From an uncultured Candidatus Saccharibacteria bacterium (GTDB lineage: Bacteria; Patescibacteriota; Saccharimonadia; Saccharimonadales; Saccharimonadaceae): a stretch of DNA of 20,903 nucleotides. A program made the translations under genes and the position numbers. Under the pieces are notes generated by a model, which was not told the DNA's origin, ran no database searches, and worked only from the letters and a program-made list of their open reading frames with translations. The stretch covers positions 1 to 20,903 of the forward strand of contig CAKMNX010000005.1 of the NCBI GenBank assembly GCA_927910745.1, in the 5' to 3' direction. Below are positions 7,470 to 13,885 of this stretch, in pieces. Position 1 is the stretch's first letter; every line of letters begins with the position of its first letter.

Positions 7470-8003
7470 TTAGTAGTAACCGCTTGGTGGAGTTTGGCGC
7501 CGTGGATCGTATAGATCAATATCGGAGTGGTAGCGGCGCTCAAGATCCTCCATACTCTCCCATGTGCCAGAGGCCTCAAGCATAAGGGTGATGTCCCAGG
7601 TGAGCATCGAAAGCGTCACTCGCACACCATCATCAAGATACCACTCAATGTGTGCCATATCATCATCACGCTCGATTTCCGTTCCCTCACCAAACTGCGC
7701 ATCAAGGGCTACCTCGTATACGTCATAAGCGTTTGTTGGTATCATATAATACTCACCGTAATATAAGTCATCTCTGCCCGCTGCATCGCCGCCTTCGAGT
7801 GAAGCAAGGGATAACCCGATAGATTGCGGATGATCACCACCTGGTACGCAGGTAATATTAGGGTATGTTGCCACTTGTGCGTCCAATTCTCTGTAAGATT
7901 GTGGCCACTTACTGGTCAAGTCAGCCACAGCTTGTAGCATCGTCTCAACGGATGCGGCGCGATATGTATAGGGGTGCGGTAGAGTTGGTGTGTCGTCTGG
8001 CAT
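7470..8003 (-). CDS. Hypothetical acidic protein
   Basis: Not recognised. From ATG 8003 the protein has 177 aa. This start was chosen because AAGGAG lies five bases upstream and a well-placed promoter precedes it; the frame continues upstream but would cross that promoter. The sequence is acidic and rich in Tyr, Asp and Glu. A helical N-terminal half (MLQAVADLTSKWPQSYREL) is followed by a segment rich in predicted strands (HIEWYLDDGVRVTLSMLTWD, then ITLMLEA). No transmembrane segment or signal peptide is evident. It is divergently arranged with the gene at 8141, and their promoters overlap, so the two may be co-regulated. Confidence 0.65.
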   Translation of the reverse strand: MPDDTPTLPHPYTYRAASVETMLQAVADLTSKWPQSYRELDAQVATYPNITCVPGGDHPQSIGLSLASLEGGDAAGRDDLYYGEYYMIPTNAYDVYEVALDAQFGEGTEIERDDDMAHIEWYLDDGVRVTLSMLTWDITLMLEASGTWESMEDLERRYHSDIDLYDPRRQTPPSGYY

Positions 8004-8034
8004 GGTATCTCCTTGCTTTAGATTCTTACCAGCT

Positions 8035-8063
8035 AGTGTAGCAAATGCTCCGATTTGCGCCAA
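8035..8063 (-). promoter_or_regulatory. Promoter of the gene at 7470-8003
   Basis: On the minus strand, TTGGCG (8063-8058), 17-bp spacer, TACACT (8040-8035), 31 bases before the ATG. Its -35 overlaps the -35 of the divergent promoter. Confidence 0.55.
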
Positions 8064-8084
8064 CCCGATCATCTGTGCTATAGT
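8055..8084 (+). promoter_or_regulatory. Promoter of the gene at 8141-8773
   Basis: TTGCGC (8055-8060), 18-bp spacer, TATAGT (8079-8084). The -35 shares three bases with that of the divergent promoter, so RNA polymerase should not occupy both at once. Confidence 0.5.
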
Positions 8085-8140
8085 AGGGGGCAAACAAACC
8101 ATACCAACAGAACATCCACCACATAACCACGGGAGGTCCC

Positions 8141-8773
8141 ATGGAAAGATTTGTTCGTCCGATAGACACGCGAGAATCAGAAGAAGTACTGCAGCCACTC
8201 GCTGCTACATTGTTGGAGAGTGCTCAGTGGTGGCGGCTCAACAAAGCCGAGGAGATGACTGCTGAGAACGCCCAAGAGTTGGCGAGCGCCCAGGCTGCCC
8301 GAGCGGAGCAATTAGTGCCATTCTTGCAAGAGTATGGTTGTGATGCGGATAATAAACCACAGCCAGCGAGTGAACAACTGACCGACCGAGAGAGTGCGCT
8401 CTACCGCGACGCGCTTGCAGCGAGCTACATCCAAGAGCTTGAGGCTCGGGGTATTAAGCTAAGCGACGATGAATTGATTGCAAACGATGTACCTCTGTCG
8501 GGTGAACTCTCTGAGGGTGAACAGCGCCGCTTGCTGCTGCCTATTGAGCACGCCCTGCAGGCAGCGGAGTATGAACAGCAAGAGGATAAGAAAAACGAAG
8601 AGCTTGAAGTGTCTGAAGAGAATAGTATATCAGCATCGACGGCAGCGTTTGTTGGCAAAACGGCTATCGGAAGCGATAGAGCCCAAGAAGGCAAGCGGAG
8701 TAATAAGCGTCAGCAAGTTAGTGTAACGAGTCGGTGGTCGCGTAAATATGACCAGACAGCTCAGGCTGCATAA
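8141..8773 (+). CDS. Hypothetical charged helical protein
   Basis: Not recognised; 210 aa from ATG 8141, preceded by GGGAGGT a few bases upstream. The sequence is almost wholly helix-forming and rich in Glu, Ala and Gln, with possible coiled-coil stretches around 30-60 (NKAEEMTAENAQELASAQAA) and 120-155 (LSEGEQRRLLLPIEHALQAA). The last 40 residues switch to a basic, Ser/Arg/Lys-rich tail (KRSNKRQQVSVTSRWSRKYD), which could bind nucleic acid or membrane. No signal peptide or membrane segment is seen. A terminator follows. It is divergent from the gene at 7470-8003 and shares its promoter region. Confidence 0.65.
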   Translation: MERFVRPIDTRESEEVLQPLAATLLESAQWWRLNKAEEMTAENAQELASAQAARAEQLVPFLQEYGCDADNKPQPASEQLTDRESALYRDALAASYIQELEARGIKLSDDELIANDVPLSGELSEGEQRRLLLPIEHALQAAEYEQQEDKKNEELEVSEENSISASTAAFVGKTAIGSDRAQEGKRSNKRQQVSVTSRWSRKYDQTAQAA

Positions 8774-8796
8774 GATAAGATAAGATAGAATAAATA

Positions 8797-8822
8797 AAAC
8801 CAGCTACAAAGGCTGGTTTTTT
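8797..8822 (+). terminator. Rho-independent terminator after the 8141 gene
   Basis: Eight-bp stem AAACCAGC (8797-8804) with GCTGGTTT (8812-8819), seven-base loop, ending in a run of six or more Ts. Between the stop codon and the stem lies a short run of ATAAG repeats. Confidence 0.8.
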
Positions 8823-9036
8823 AACTATTTGTATTGCTTCATTGTACCGAAATACTTGAGAAAGTTAGTGGATGAGAGGGGATAGACGAGAAGAATCTGA
8901 GCCAGTATATATGTCATGAAATATTGGTGATGCTATTTTTAGCTAGAATATACACATACTTCGCATCCTCGTATCACATCTCTACCTCTGTAGTTATGCG
9001 CACAAATGTACTATGTTCCAAAATTAGACAAAATGG
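8823..9036. other. Gene-free AT-rich spacer before the Panacea operon
   Basis: No gene or strong structure is seen here. The stretch is AT-rich and contains only short ORFs. It leads into the promoter at 9037. Confidence 0.4.
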
Positions 9037-9065
9037 TTGTATAACTTTGGCAAGTACGTTACAAT
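9037..9065 (+). promoter_or_regulatory. Promoter and operator-like repeat of the Panacea operon
   Basis: TTGTAT (9037-9042), 17-bp spacer, TACAAT (9060-9065). The same bases form an imperfect inverted repeat, TTGTA(TA)AC at the -35 and GTTACAA at the -10, separated by 12 bp. Antitoxins with an HTH domain usually repress their own operon by binding such palindromes, so this is the likely operator. Confidence 0.55.
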
Positions 9066-9071
9066 GGAGGC

Positions 9072-9110
9072 ATGATGCAACAGGAAGGACCAAATCGCAA
9101 TGAGTTTTGA
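9072..9110 (+). CDS. Possible 12-codon leader peptide
   Basis: ATG at 9072 lies six bases after the TACAAT box, the spacing seen for leaderless genes here. It opens a 12-residue frame (MMQQEGPNRNEF) that ends at TGA 9108-9110 and overlaps the start of the Panacea gene at 9100 in another frame. It could tune translation of the antitoxin, or it may be chance. Confidence 0.25.
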   Translation: MMQQEGPNRNEF

Positions 9111-9957
9111 GGCAAGTATTAGGCAACTGCGTGGCAATGCGGGGCTTTCGCAGCAGGCGGTGGCCGATGCAGTTGGGATTGCCCGCGCGACGTATATTAA
9201 GCTAGAGAATGGTGGCCGCGAGCCAAAGCTTGGCGAGCTTACGAAGATTAGCCAATACTACGAAGTTGGTGTGCAGGAATTGATTAGCGGCATTGCCATG
9301 ACGGACACTGTTGCACAGCAAGCTCAGCACAGTCCGTGGCGGGTGGCGGACGATGCAGCACTATATGTGGGCGATACACCAGCCGAATACCGCCACGATG
9401 ATGCGCAGGGTGCACAGCCTACGACTGCTCAGTCGCGCGATGCTATCCCGCGACTCCACACCACCAAACTGCGCCAGGTGTTACTCTATACGCTGGGCAA
9501 GATTGGTGCGCGGCCCAATGTGGGCGAGGCAGTGCTGCATCGGCTGCTGTACTTCATCGATTTTGATTATTACGAGCGCACAGGCAAGAGTATTACTGGC
9601 CTGGCGTATCTGCACGAGACCTATGGACCCGCGCCAGCTGCAGATTTGCAAGCTTTGGTCGATGAGATGCGGGCGCATGATGAGCTGGATGTCATTGAGA
9701 CGAAGCACTTTAGCCACAAGCAGCGCAAGTTCCTTCCACTCAAGAACGCCGAGCTGAGCGAGCTCAGTGCCAACGAGATCAAGCACATCGATGCCGAGCT
9801 AGAGCGCCTCGGGAGCAAGAGCGCTGCTGAACTGAGCAACCTTGCCTACAAAGATGCGCCATGGGTGATTGCGAAATATGGACAGACGATTGATTACCGC
9901 GACACGTTTTATCGGACGGACGTTACCTCTGTAATCGAGTCAGATGATGATTTATAA
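9100..9957 (+). CDS. HTH-Panacea (DUF4065) antitoxin-like protein
   Basis: 285 aa. Residues 4-64 form an XRE-type helix-turn-helix (LSQQAVADAVGIARATYIKL). After a low-complexity linker, residues about 121-275 match the Panacea/DUF4065 (SocA-like) domain: LHRLLYFIDFDYYERTGKSI, TGLAY, YGPAP, and APWVIAKYGQTIDYRD near the end. Panacea domains are known antitoxin modules that pair with many unrelated toxins, and HTH-Panacea fusions usually also repress their own operon. AGGAAGG lies about 10 bases upstream of ATG 9100. The gene overlaps the next by 14 nt, the tight order of a toxin-antitoxin operon with the antitoxin first. The domain call is fairly secure; the toxin-antitoxin role is inferred from family and layout. 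Confidence 0.85.
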   Translation: MSFEASIRQLRGNAGLSQQAVADAVGIARATYIKLENGGREPKLGELTKISQYYEVGVQELISGIAMTDTVAQQAQHSPWRVADDAALYVGDTPAEYRHDDAQGAQPTTAQSRDAIPRLHTTKLRQVLLYTLGKIGARPNVGEAVLHRLLYFIDFDYYERTGKSITGLAYLHETYGPAPAADLQALVDEMRAHDELDVIETKHFSHKQRKFLPLKNAELSELSANEIKHIDAELERLGSKSAAELSNLAYKDAPWVIAKYGQTIDYRDTFYRTDVTSVIESDDDL

Positions 9958-10369
9958 GCAGGCAACAGAATTCTCGAGTGATCTTCAAGCGCTGGCACAG
10001 CGAATCCCCACACTGCCAGCCGATATCGAGCGCGTTAAGCCGCGGCTGGTGCGTATCTTTGCTGAGCCAAGCGAGACGACGGTGGCAGATTTTCGCCAAC
10101 AGCTCTTTGCGTGTGGCAAGGCGGCCATTATACAGCAAACTGCTCAGTGCACAGTAGCGCAGCTCTGTCTCGATACCGACACAGCAGCCTATCGACGGGC
10201 GGTGTGGTTGGTGTTTGCGGTGGTGCGAGCACTGCCTCGTAGTGCACCGTCGCGGGCGGCTCGAGCTACCAGTACGATTATCCTTATCGAGGTCTACGCC
10301 ACCCCTAGCAAAGCGCATGGGGATGAGCGGCGTATCAAGCGAATTATGAATAAGTTGGAGGAAGCATAA
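9944..10369 (+). CDS. Candidate toxin partner of the Panacea antitoxin
   Basis: 141 aa from ATG 9944 (a second ATG follows directly at 9947). Its start lies within the last codons of the Panacea gene, so the two are translationally coupled. The sequence is not clearly recognised. The N-terminal half is helical (ATEFSSDLQALAQRI). The C-terminal half has RRAVWLVFAVVRALP, an Arg-rich stretch, and STIILIEVYAT followed by DERRIKRIMNKLEEA. This strand-helix ending, with an Arg-rich loop before it, recalls RelE/ParE-type toxins, but the match is weak. No membrane segment is evident. Its role as a toxin is inferred from position after an HTH-Panacea protein, not from the sequence itself. Confidence 0.6.
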   Translation: MMIYKQATEFSSDLQALAQRIPTLPADIERVKPRLVRIFAEPSETTVADFRQQLFACGKAAIIQQTAQCTVAQLCLDTDTAAYRRAVWLVFAVVRALPRSAPSRAARATSTIILIEVYATPSKAHGDERRIKRIMNKLEEA

Positions 10370-10446
10370 TGTAGAGCAACAGGGTACTCACACTGGTCGA
10401 AAATAAGCTGCGTAGAAGAGAAGAGAGCCACGCATGGCTGATGGGG

Positions 10447-10475
10447 TTGACAAACGAGACGCGATTTGCTAGAGT
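10447..10475 (+). promoter_or_regulatory. Strong promoter with no gene behind it
   Basis: A perfect -35, TTGACA (10447-10452), a 17-bp spacer, and TAGAGT (10470-10475). This is the best -35 in the window, yet no ORF with a ribosome binding site follows. Confidence 0.6.
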
Positions 10476-10481
10476 AGTGTC

Positions 10482-10556
10482 CTTGGGTCTGGGGTATAGA
10501 CAATACTACTCTTATCCGGTTTGCTGTCTTGTGACTGTGTGATACCACTGTTTTTT
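10482..10556 (+). ncRNA. Candidate small RNA of about 75 nt
   Basis: The transcript expected from the promoter at 10447 would start near 10482. Within it GGTAT (10493-10497) can pair with ATACC (10542-10546), and AGACA (10498-10502) with TGTCT (10525-10529). A run of six Ts at 10551-10556 follows, as in a terminator, though the stem is interrupted. No known RNA family was recognised. The call rests on promoter, fold and T-run only. Confidence 0.35.
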
Positions 10557-10590
10557 GCGCTCCGCTTTCTACCGTTTATGCTTCCTCCGA

Positions 10591-10634
10591 CCAAATACTC
10601 GCTCTAGGCTCCCAATATTAGAGCGAGTATTTGG
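10591..10634. repeat. Perfect 16-bp inverted repeat
   Basis: CCAAATACTCGCTCTA (10591-10606) and its exact complement (10619-10634) enclose a 12-nt loop. Beyond a CGA/GCT internal loop, CCTC and GAGG and then ATG and CAT can extend the stem. There is no T-tract on either strand, so it is not a standard terminator. Its core does not match the paired elements at 652 and 2474. Confidence 0.8.
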
Positions 10635-10799
10635 GCTGAGGCATCCATACCTCTCAGCATATGAGAGTCGCCACACCAATATGATGCGCTGCGTGGCCAC
10701 CACCAGACCATCTGCAATCACCTACCACAAACTATTCATAACAGTGTAGCACATTTGTTGCAATTTTGTGCAAAATAGGCAAATAATAAGTATCAGTCG

Positions 10800-11456
10800 C
10801 TAGCGATACATACCACGCTTGCGATTTTGCAAAAATAGCACAAGACTGACGACGAAGGCGATGGCATATACGGTGATAAAGAAGGCATAGAGGCATAATG
10901 AGATAATTGCTTCATGAGAAGGGACATTCCAGAGGTTTGGTGCTATCACATGAGTTGGCGTGGTATAGTCTCCTCCAAGCATCCCGATTGTGGCGTGGGC
11001 AATCATCTCAAATAGGCTAACAATGAGCATGCCACCAGTAACGAATAGACCCTGCGACATACTGCTATCACCCTCCGTTTGCTCTGGTGCAACAATGAGC
11101 AGGATTGGCAGTATACCAAAGTTGGCATACACAACATAGCTGTATGCCGCGCCGAGAATACCAAAAATGGCGGCAATGACGATATACAATACCAACAGCG
11201 CAAAGAGCAGTCCGGCAGACACCCAGCGCATAACCGTACCAAATGATGAGCCAGTGCGCGGCATAGCAGTGGGCGAATAAGCTGGTGGCATTGGTGCTGG
11301 CGCGCTTTGTGGTGGTTGAGGCGGGTACTGTGGGTATTGTCCGTATGGCTGCGGTGGTTGTTGCTGCTGGGGATATGGTTGCTGGACGTATGGCTGAGGC
11401 TGCTGGGGTGGCTGTGGTTGTTGTGATTGCTGTGGGTATGGTGAGGAAGGTGTCAT
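10800..11456 (-). CDS. Pro/Gln-rich multi-pass membrane protein
   Basis: 218 aa from ATG 11456. Residues 1-67 are a low-complexity tail of Pro, Gln and Tyr. The rest has about four hydrophobic segments: near 75-105 (WVSAGLLFALLVLYIVIAAI), 107-125 (FGILPILLIVA), 138-160 (GLFVTGGMLIVSLFEMIAHA) and 185-212 (LCLYAFFITVYAIAFVVSLV), ending in a basic NRKRGMYR. Cytoplasmic Pro/Gln-rich tails before membrane domains are common in Patescibacteria and Actinobacteria; the function is unknown. The start was chosen because a TATAAT box lies nine bases upstream, and the in-frame extension beyond it is Cys/Arg-rich and unlike the protein. No Shine-Dalgarno is present. Confidence 0.8.
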   Translation of the reverse strand: MTPSSPYPQQSQQPQPPQQPQPYVQQPYPQQQQPPQPYGQYPQYPPQPPQSAPAPMPPAYSPTAMPRTGSSFGTVMRWVSAGLLFALLVLYIVIAAIFGILGAAYSYVVYANFGILPILLIVAPEQTEGDSSMSQGLFVTGGMLIVSLFEMIAHATIGMLGGDYTTPTHVIAPNLWNVPSHEAIISLCLYAFFITVYAIAFVVSLVLFLQNRKRGMYR

Positions 11457-11465
11457 AGTAGATTG

Positions 11466-11495
11466 ATTATAATACAGAGACAAGCGATGCGCCAA
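11466..11495 (-). promoter_or_regulatory. Promoter of the membrane protein gene
   Basis: On the minus strand TTGGCG (11495-11490), 18-bp spacer, TATAAT (11471-11466), nine bases before the ATG at 11456. The leader would be only two or three bases long. Confidence 0.6.
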
Positions 11496-11675
11496 GCAAA
11501 AATAGCACAATAGCTCAGCCCTAGAGTGCCGCTGTTGCTCATACCTCTCGACGCAAGCTAAGCTGCATGAGTTTCGGAGTTGTGCTAGCACCAGAGTAGT
11601 GAGGGGTACATCACACCTGAGCGCTGGTTTTTTGTAGGTGATACAGTAATTTGCGCAACTTTGCGCGCGATAGAA

Positions 11676-11703
11676 TTGCAAAAATTGTCGCATCTGCTAT
11701 AAT
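11676..11703 (+). promoter_or_regulatory. Promoter of rpsU-yqeY
   Basis: TTGCAA (11676-11681), 16-bp spacer, TATAAT (11698-11703). The ATG of rpsU is 10 bases downstream, so the leader would be about four bases, and most of the GAGGAG at 11705-11710 would lie upstream of the transcript start. Confidence 0.65.
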
Positions 11704-11713
11704 GAGGAGCGAT

Positions 11714-11929
11714 ATGGTACAAGTAACACGAAAAGACGAGCGCGAGGCGAATGAGAACATCATCCGTCGGTTTAACAGCCGGGTGTTGAAGAGCGGTGTG
11801 CTAGCAAAGGCACGGGCATCGATGCGGTTTGCCAAGCCGATCAGCAAGACCGATCGCCGCAAGAAGGCGATTACCCGTCGTCAGCGCAAGGCTGACAAGA
11901 TGGCCAAAGTTCGCCTGGGGATCCGCTAG
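11714..11929 (+). CDS. rpsU: Small ribosomal subunit protein bS21
   Basis: Small basic protein of the 30S subunit, located near the anti-Shine-Dalgarno end of 16S rRNA. 71 aa from ATG 11714. It has the bS21 pattern: a VQVTRKDER start, then IIRRFNSRVLKSGVLAKARA, and a Lys/Arg-rich tail (RRKKAITRRQRKADK). The frame extends upstream but the -10 box at 11698-11703 and family length favour 11714. GAGGAG lies three bases upstream of the ATG. Its stop codon abuts the GTG of yqeY, so the two form an operon, a common pairing. Confidence 0.9.
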   Translation: MVQVTRKDEREANENIIRRFNSRVLKSGVLAKARASMRFAKPISKTDRRKKAITRRQRKADKMAKVRLGIR

Positions 11930-12388
11930 GTGACGACGCTCAAGCAGCGTATCAAAGACGAAATGAAAGCCGCTTTGCTTAGCGGCGATCGTTTTGTCGG
12001 TGACACCTTGCGCAACCTTGGTGCTGCTATCCTTGATGAGGAAGTGAAGCGAGGTGTGCGCGAGACTGGCCTGGACGATGCTGCCGTCGAGCAGGTGATC
12101 GTTCGTGAGGTGAAGAAGCGGCGTGATGCCGCAGCAATCTATCGCACCAATGGTCGCCCTGAACTTGCTGAGCCCGAGGAGCGCGAGATGGCAGTGCTCC
12201 AGCACTACCTGCCGCAGCCACTGAGTGATGAGGAATTGCAAGCCGTGGTGACCCAGACGATTGCCGAGCTTGGAGCAGATAATCCACGGATGACGGGCCA
12301 GGTGATTGGCGCTGTCAAGGCCAAGGTGGGTAACCGAGCTGACGGTGGGGCGATCGCTCAACTGGTGCAACGTGCCCTTGCCCCGTAG
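11930..12388 (+). CDS. yqeY: GatB/YqeY domain protein
   Basis: 152 aa, the standard size of this family, related to the tail domain of the GatB amidotransferase subunit; in free-standing form its role is not established, though a link to tRNA or translation is assumed. Recognisable segments are LKQRIKDEMKAALLSGD, the Arg-rich VKKRRDAAAIYRTNGR, EREMAVLQHYLPQPLSDEEL and the closing MTGQVIGAVKAKVGNRADGG. It starts at GTG directly after the rpsU TAG, without a spacer, and relies on coupling to that gene. Confidence 0.9.
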   Translation: MTTLKQRIKDEMKAALLSGDRFVGDTLRNLGAAILDEEVKRGVRETGLDDAAVEQVIVREVKKRRDAAAIYRTNGRPELAEPEEREMAVLQHYLPQPLSDEELQAVVTQTIAELGADNPRMTGQVIGAVKAKVGNRADGGAIAQLVQRALAP

Positions 12389-12455
12389 TTTTATGACAAG
12401 AGCAATAATTTTTCTTAATAATAACTATTAACCACATAATAACAAGGAGGCACAG

Positions 12456-13007
12456 ATGATTCTTTTGTTTGGCCCAACTGGTGCTGGTAAGAGTATGCAA
12501 GGACAGATGCTGGCAGTACGCCAGGGGTGGAAGTGGCTCTCGACGGGTGAGATGCTGCGCCAGAGCACTGATCCAGCGGTGATTGCTACCCTTAAGGCGG
12601 GTGAACTGGTGAGCGACAAGCTGACCTACCAAGTCTTCGACCACGCGGTGCAAGAGGCGTATCGCAAGCATTACCAAAATATTATCGTTGATGGATTCCC
12701 GCGTACGAAAGAGCAAGCTGCGTGGCTCGATGACCACCTCGCGCGTACTGGTGATAACATTGACCTCGTCGTAGTGCTGGAAGTGCCCGAGCAAGAAATC
12801 ATGCGCCGCTTGGCTAAGCGAGGCCGAATGGAGGATACGCCCGAGACGATTGCGCGGCGCATGGCTATCTACCGCCAAAAGATGTACCCAGTACTTGGTA
12901 TCTTTGCTGAGGCTGGGGTAAAGATCATCCACCTCGACGGGACTGGCACCGCGGGCGAAGTGCACGACCGGATTTATGACGAGGTAATGCACGCATGGCC
13001 CAACTAA
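12456..13007 (+). CDS. adk: Adenylate kinase, short form
   Basis: Interconverts ATP + AMP and 2 ADP in the cytoplasm. 183 aa, against about 214 for the long enzyme: the LID insert is missing, as in other short forms. The P-loop is GPTGAGKS (6-13), where most adenylate kinases have GxPGxGKG, so the Pro and the last Gly are changed. DGFPRT (AMP-binding motif) follows at about 68-73, and RLAKRGRMEDTPETIARRM carries the catalytic arginines. AAGGAGG lies five bases before ATG 12456. The gene overlaps map by 13 nt. Another nucleoside monophosphate kinase cannot be excluded, but adenylate kinase is the best fit with map next to it. Confidence 0.85.
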   Translation: MILLFGPTGAGKSMQGQMLAVRQGWKWLSTGEMLRQSTDPAVIATLKAGELVSDKLTYQVFDHAVQEAYRKHYQNIIVDGFPRTKEQAAWLDDHLARTGDNIDLVVVLEVPEQEIMRRLAKRGRMEDTPETIARRMAIYRQKMYPVLGIFAEAGVKIIHLDGTGTAGEVHDRIYDEVMHAWPN

Positions 13008-13765
13008 TCACCGGTATCAAGACACCCGAGCAGCTCGAGGCAATGCGCGAAGGGGGCAAGCGCCTGGCACAGATCTTTGCTGATATCCGTCAATTTGTCC
13101 ATGCCGGGGTAAGCGAGAAGCAGATCGATGCCTTTACGGCAGAACGGATTGCTGCCTACGGTGCTGAGCCAACCTACAAAACCCCAGAGGTGAACTTCCC
13201 TGGGGTGATTTGTATTAGCACCAACGAAGCAATCGTCCATGGCGTACCAAGCGATTATATCTTACAGCGGGGCGATGTCGTTAGTTTCGACCTCGTCATT
13301 ACCTACCGCGGGATGAAGACAGACAGCGCCTTTACTATGGTGGTGGACGATGCACCCACTGGGGCTATTAAGCACCTACTCCACACCACTGAGCGCAGTC
13401 TCTATGCTGGCATTGACGCGATCAAAGGGCCAGTGCGCACTGGCGATATTGGTGCAGCGGTGGAAGCTGTGCTACAAAGGGGCCGCCTTGGGATTATTCG
13501 CGAGCTGGTGGGGCACGGTGTGGGCCTCGAGATGCACATGCCGCCCGATGTGCCCAACTATGGCCGCAAAGGTACTGGCCCGCTGCTCCAGCCTGGTGAT
13601 ACCATTGCCATCGAGCCCATGGCTACCCTAGGTGGCAGTGCCATCTACAGCGACACTGCTGGCGATGGCTGGACAATTTACAGCCGCGATGGCAGCCTCG
13701 CCGCCCACTTCGAGCACACTGTCCTCATCACTGAGACAGGGGCGGAGATTATGACGAAGCTGTAG
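12995..13765 (+). CDS. map: Methionine aminopeptidase, type I
   Basis: Removes the initiator methionine after deformylation, completing the work of Def. 256 aa, normal for type I. The five metal ligands are visible: Asp99 (SFDLV), Asp110 (KTDSA), His174 (GHGVG), Glu207 (IEPM) and Glu240 (FEHT). His82 (IVHGVP) is the expected substrate-binding histidine. There is no N-terminal zinc finger. Its ATG lies within the end of adk (13-nt overlap), so the two are coupled. A strong terminator follows 38 nt after the stop. Confidence 0.95.
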   Translation: MAQLITGIKTPEQLEAMREGGKRLAQIFADIRQFVHAGVSEKQIDAFTAERIAAYGAEPTYKTPEVNFPGVICISTNEAIVHGVPSDYILQRGDVVSFDLVITYRGMKTDSAFTMVVDDAPTGAIKHLLHTTERSLYAGIDAIKGPVRTGDIGAAVEAVLQRGRLGIIRELVGHGVGLEMHMPPDVPNYGRKGTGPLLQPGDTIAIEPMATLGGSAIYSDTAGDGWTIYSRDGSLAAHFEHTVLITETGAEIMTKL

Positions 13766-13803
13766 AGTCTCGCCCTAGTAGCTATCCTTGCTGCAGAATA
13801 CAT

Positions 13804-13840
13804 AAAACTCGCCGAGATAATGAACGGCGAGTTTTGTATT
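13804..13840 (+). terminator. Strong terminator after map
   Basis: An 11-bp perfect stem AAAACTCGCCG (13804-13814) with CGGCGAGTTTT (13825-13835), a 10-base loop, and T-rich sequence after it. The A and T tracts make it usable from either strand. Confidence 0.85.
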
Positions 13841-13849
13841 GCGCCCATA

Positions 13850-13879
13850 TTGTACAAGACACAGCATAACCTGTATAAT
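13850..13879 (+). promoter_or_regulatory. Promoter of ftsA, leaderless architecture
   Basis: TTGTAC (13850-13855), 18-bp spacer, TATAAT (13874-13879), only six bases before the ATG at 13886. No Shine-Dalgarno is present between them. Confidence 0.65.
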
Positions 13880-13885
13880 GGTACT

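Larger units (their letters stand above)
10370..10799. other. Gene-free region with promoter and hairpins
   Basis: No convincing protein gene lies here. It holds the promoter at 10447, the possible small RNA at 10482-10556, the long hairpin at 10591-10634, and a small CTCTCA/TGAGAG stem near 10653-10669. Short ORFs in this stretch look random in composition. Confidence 0.5.
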
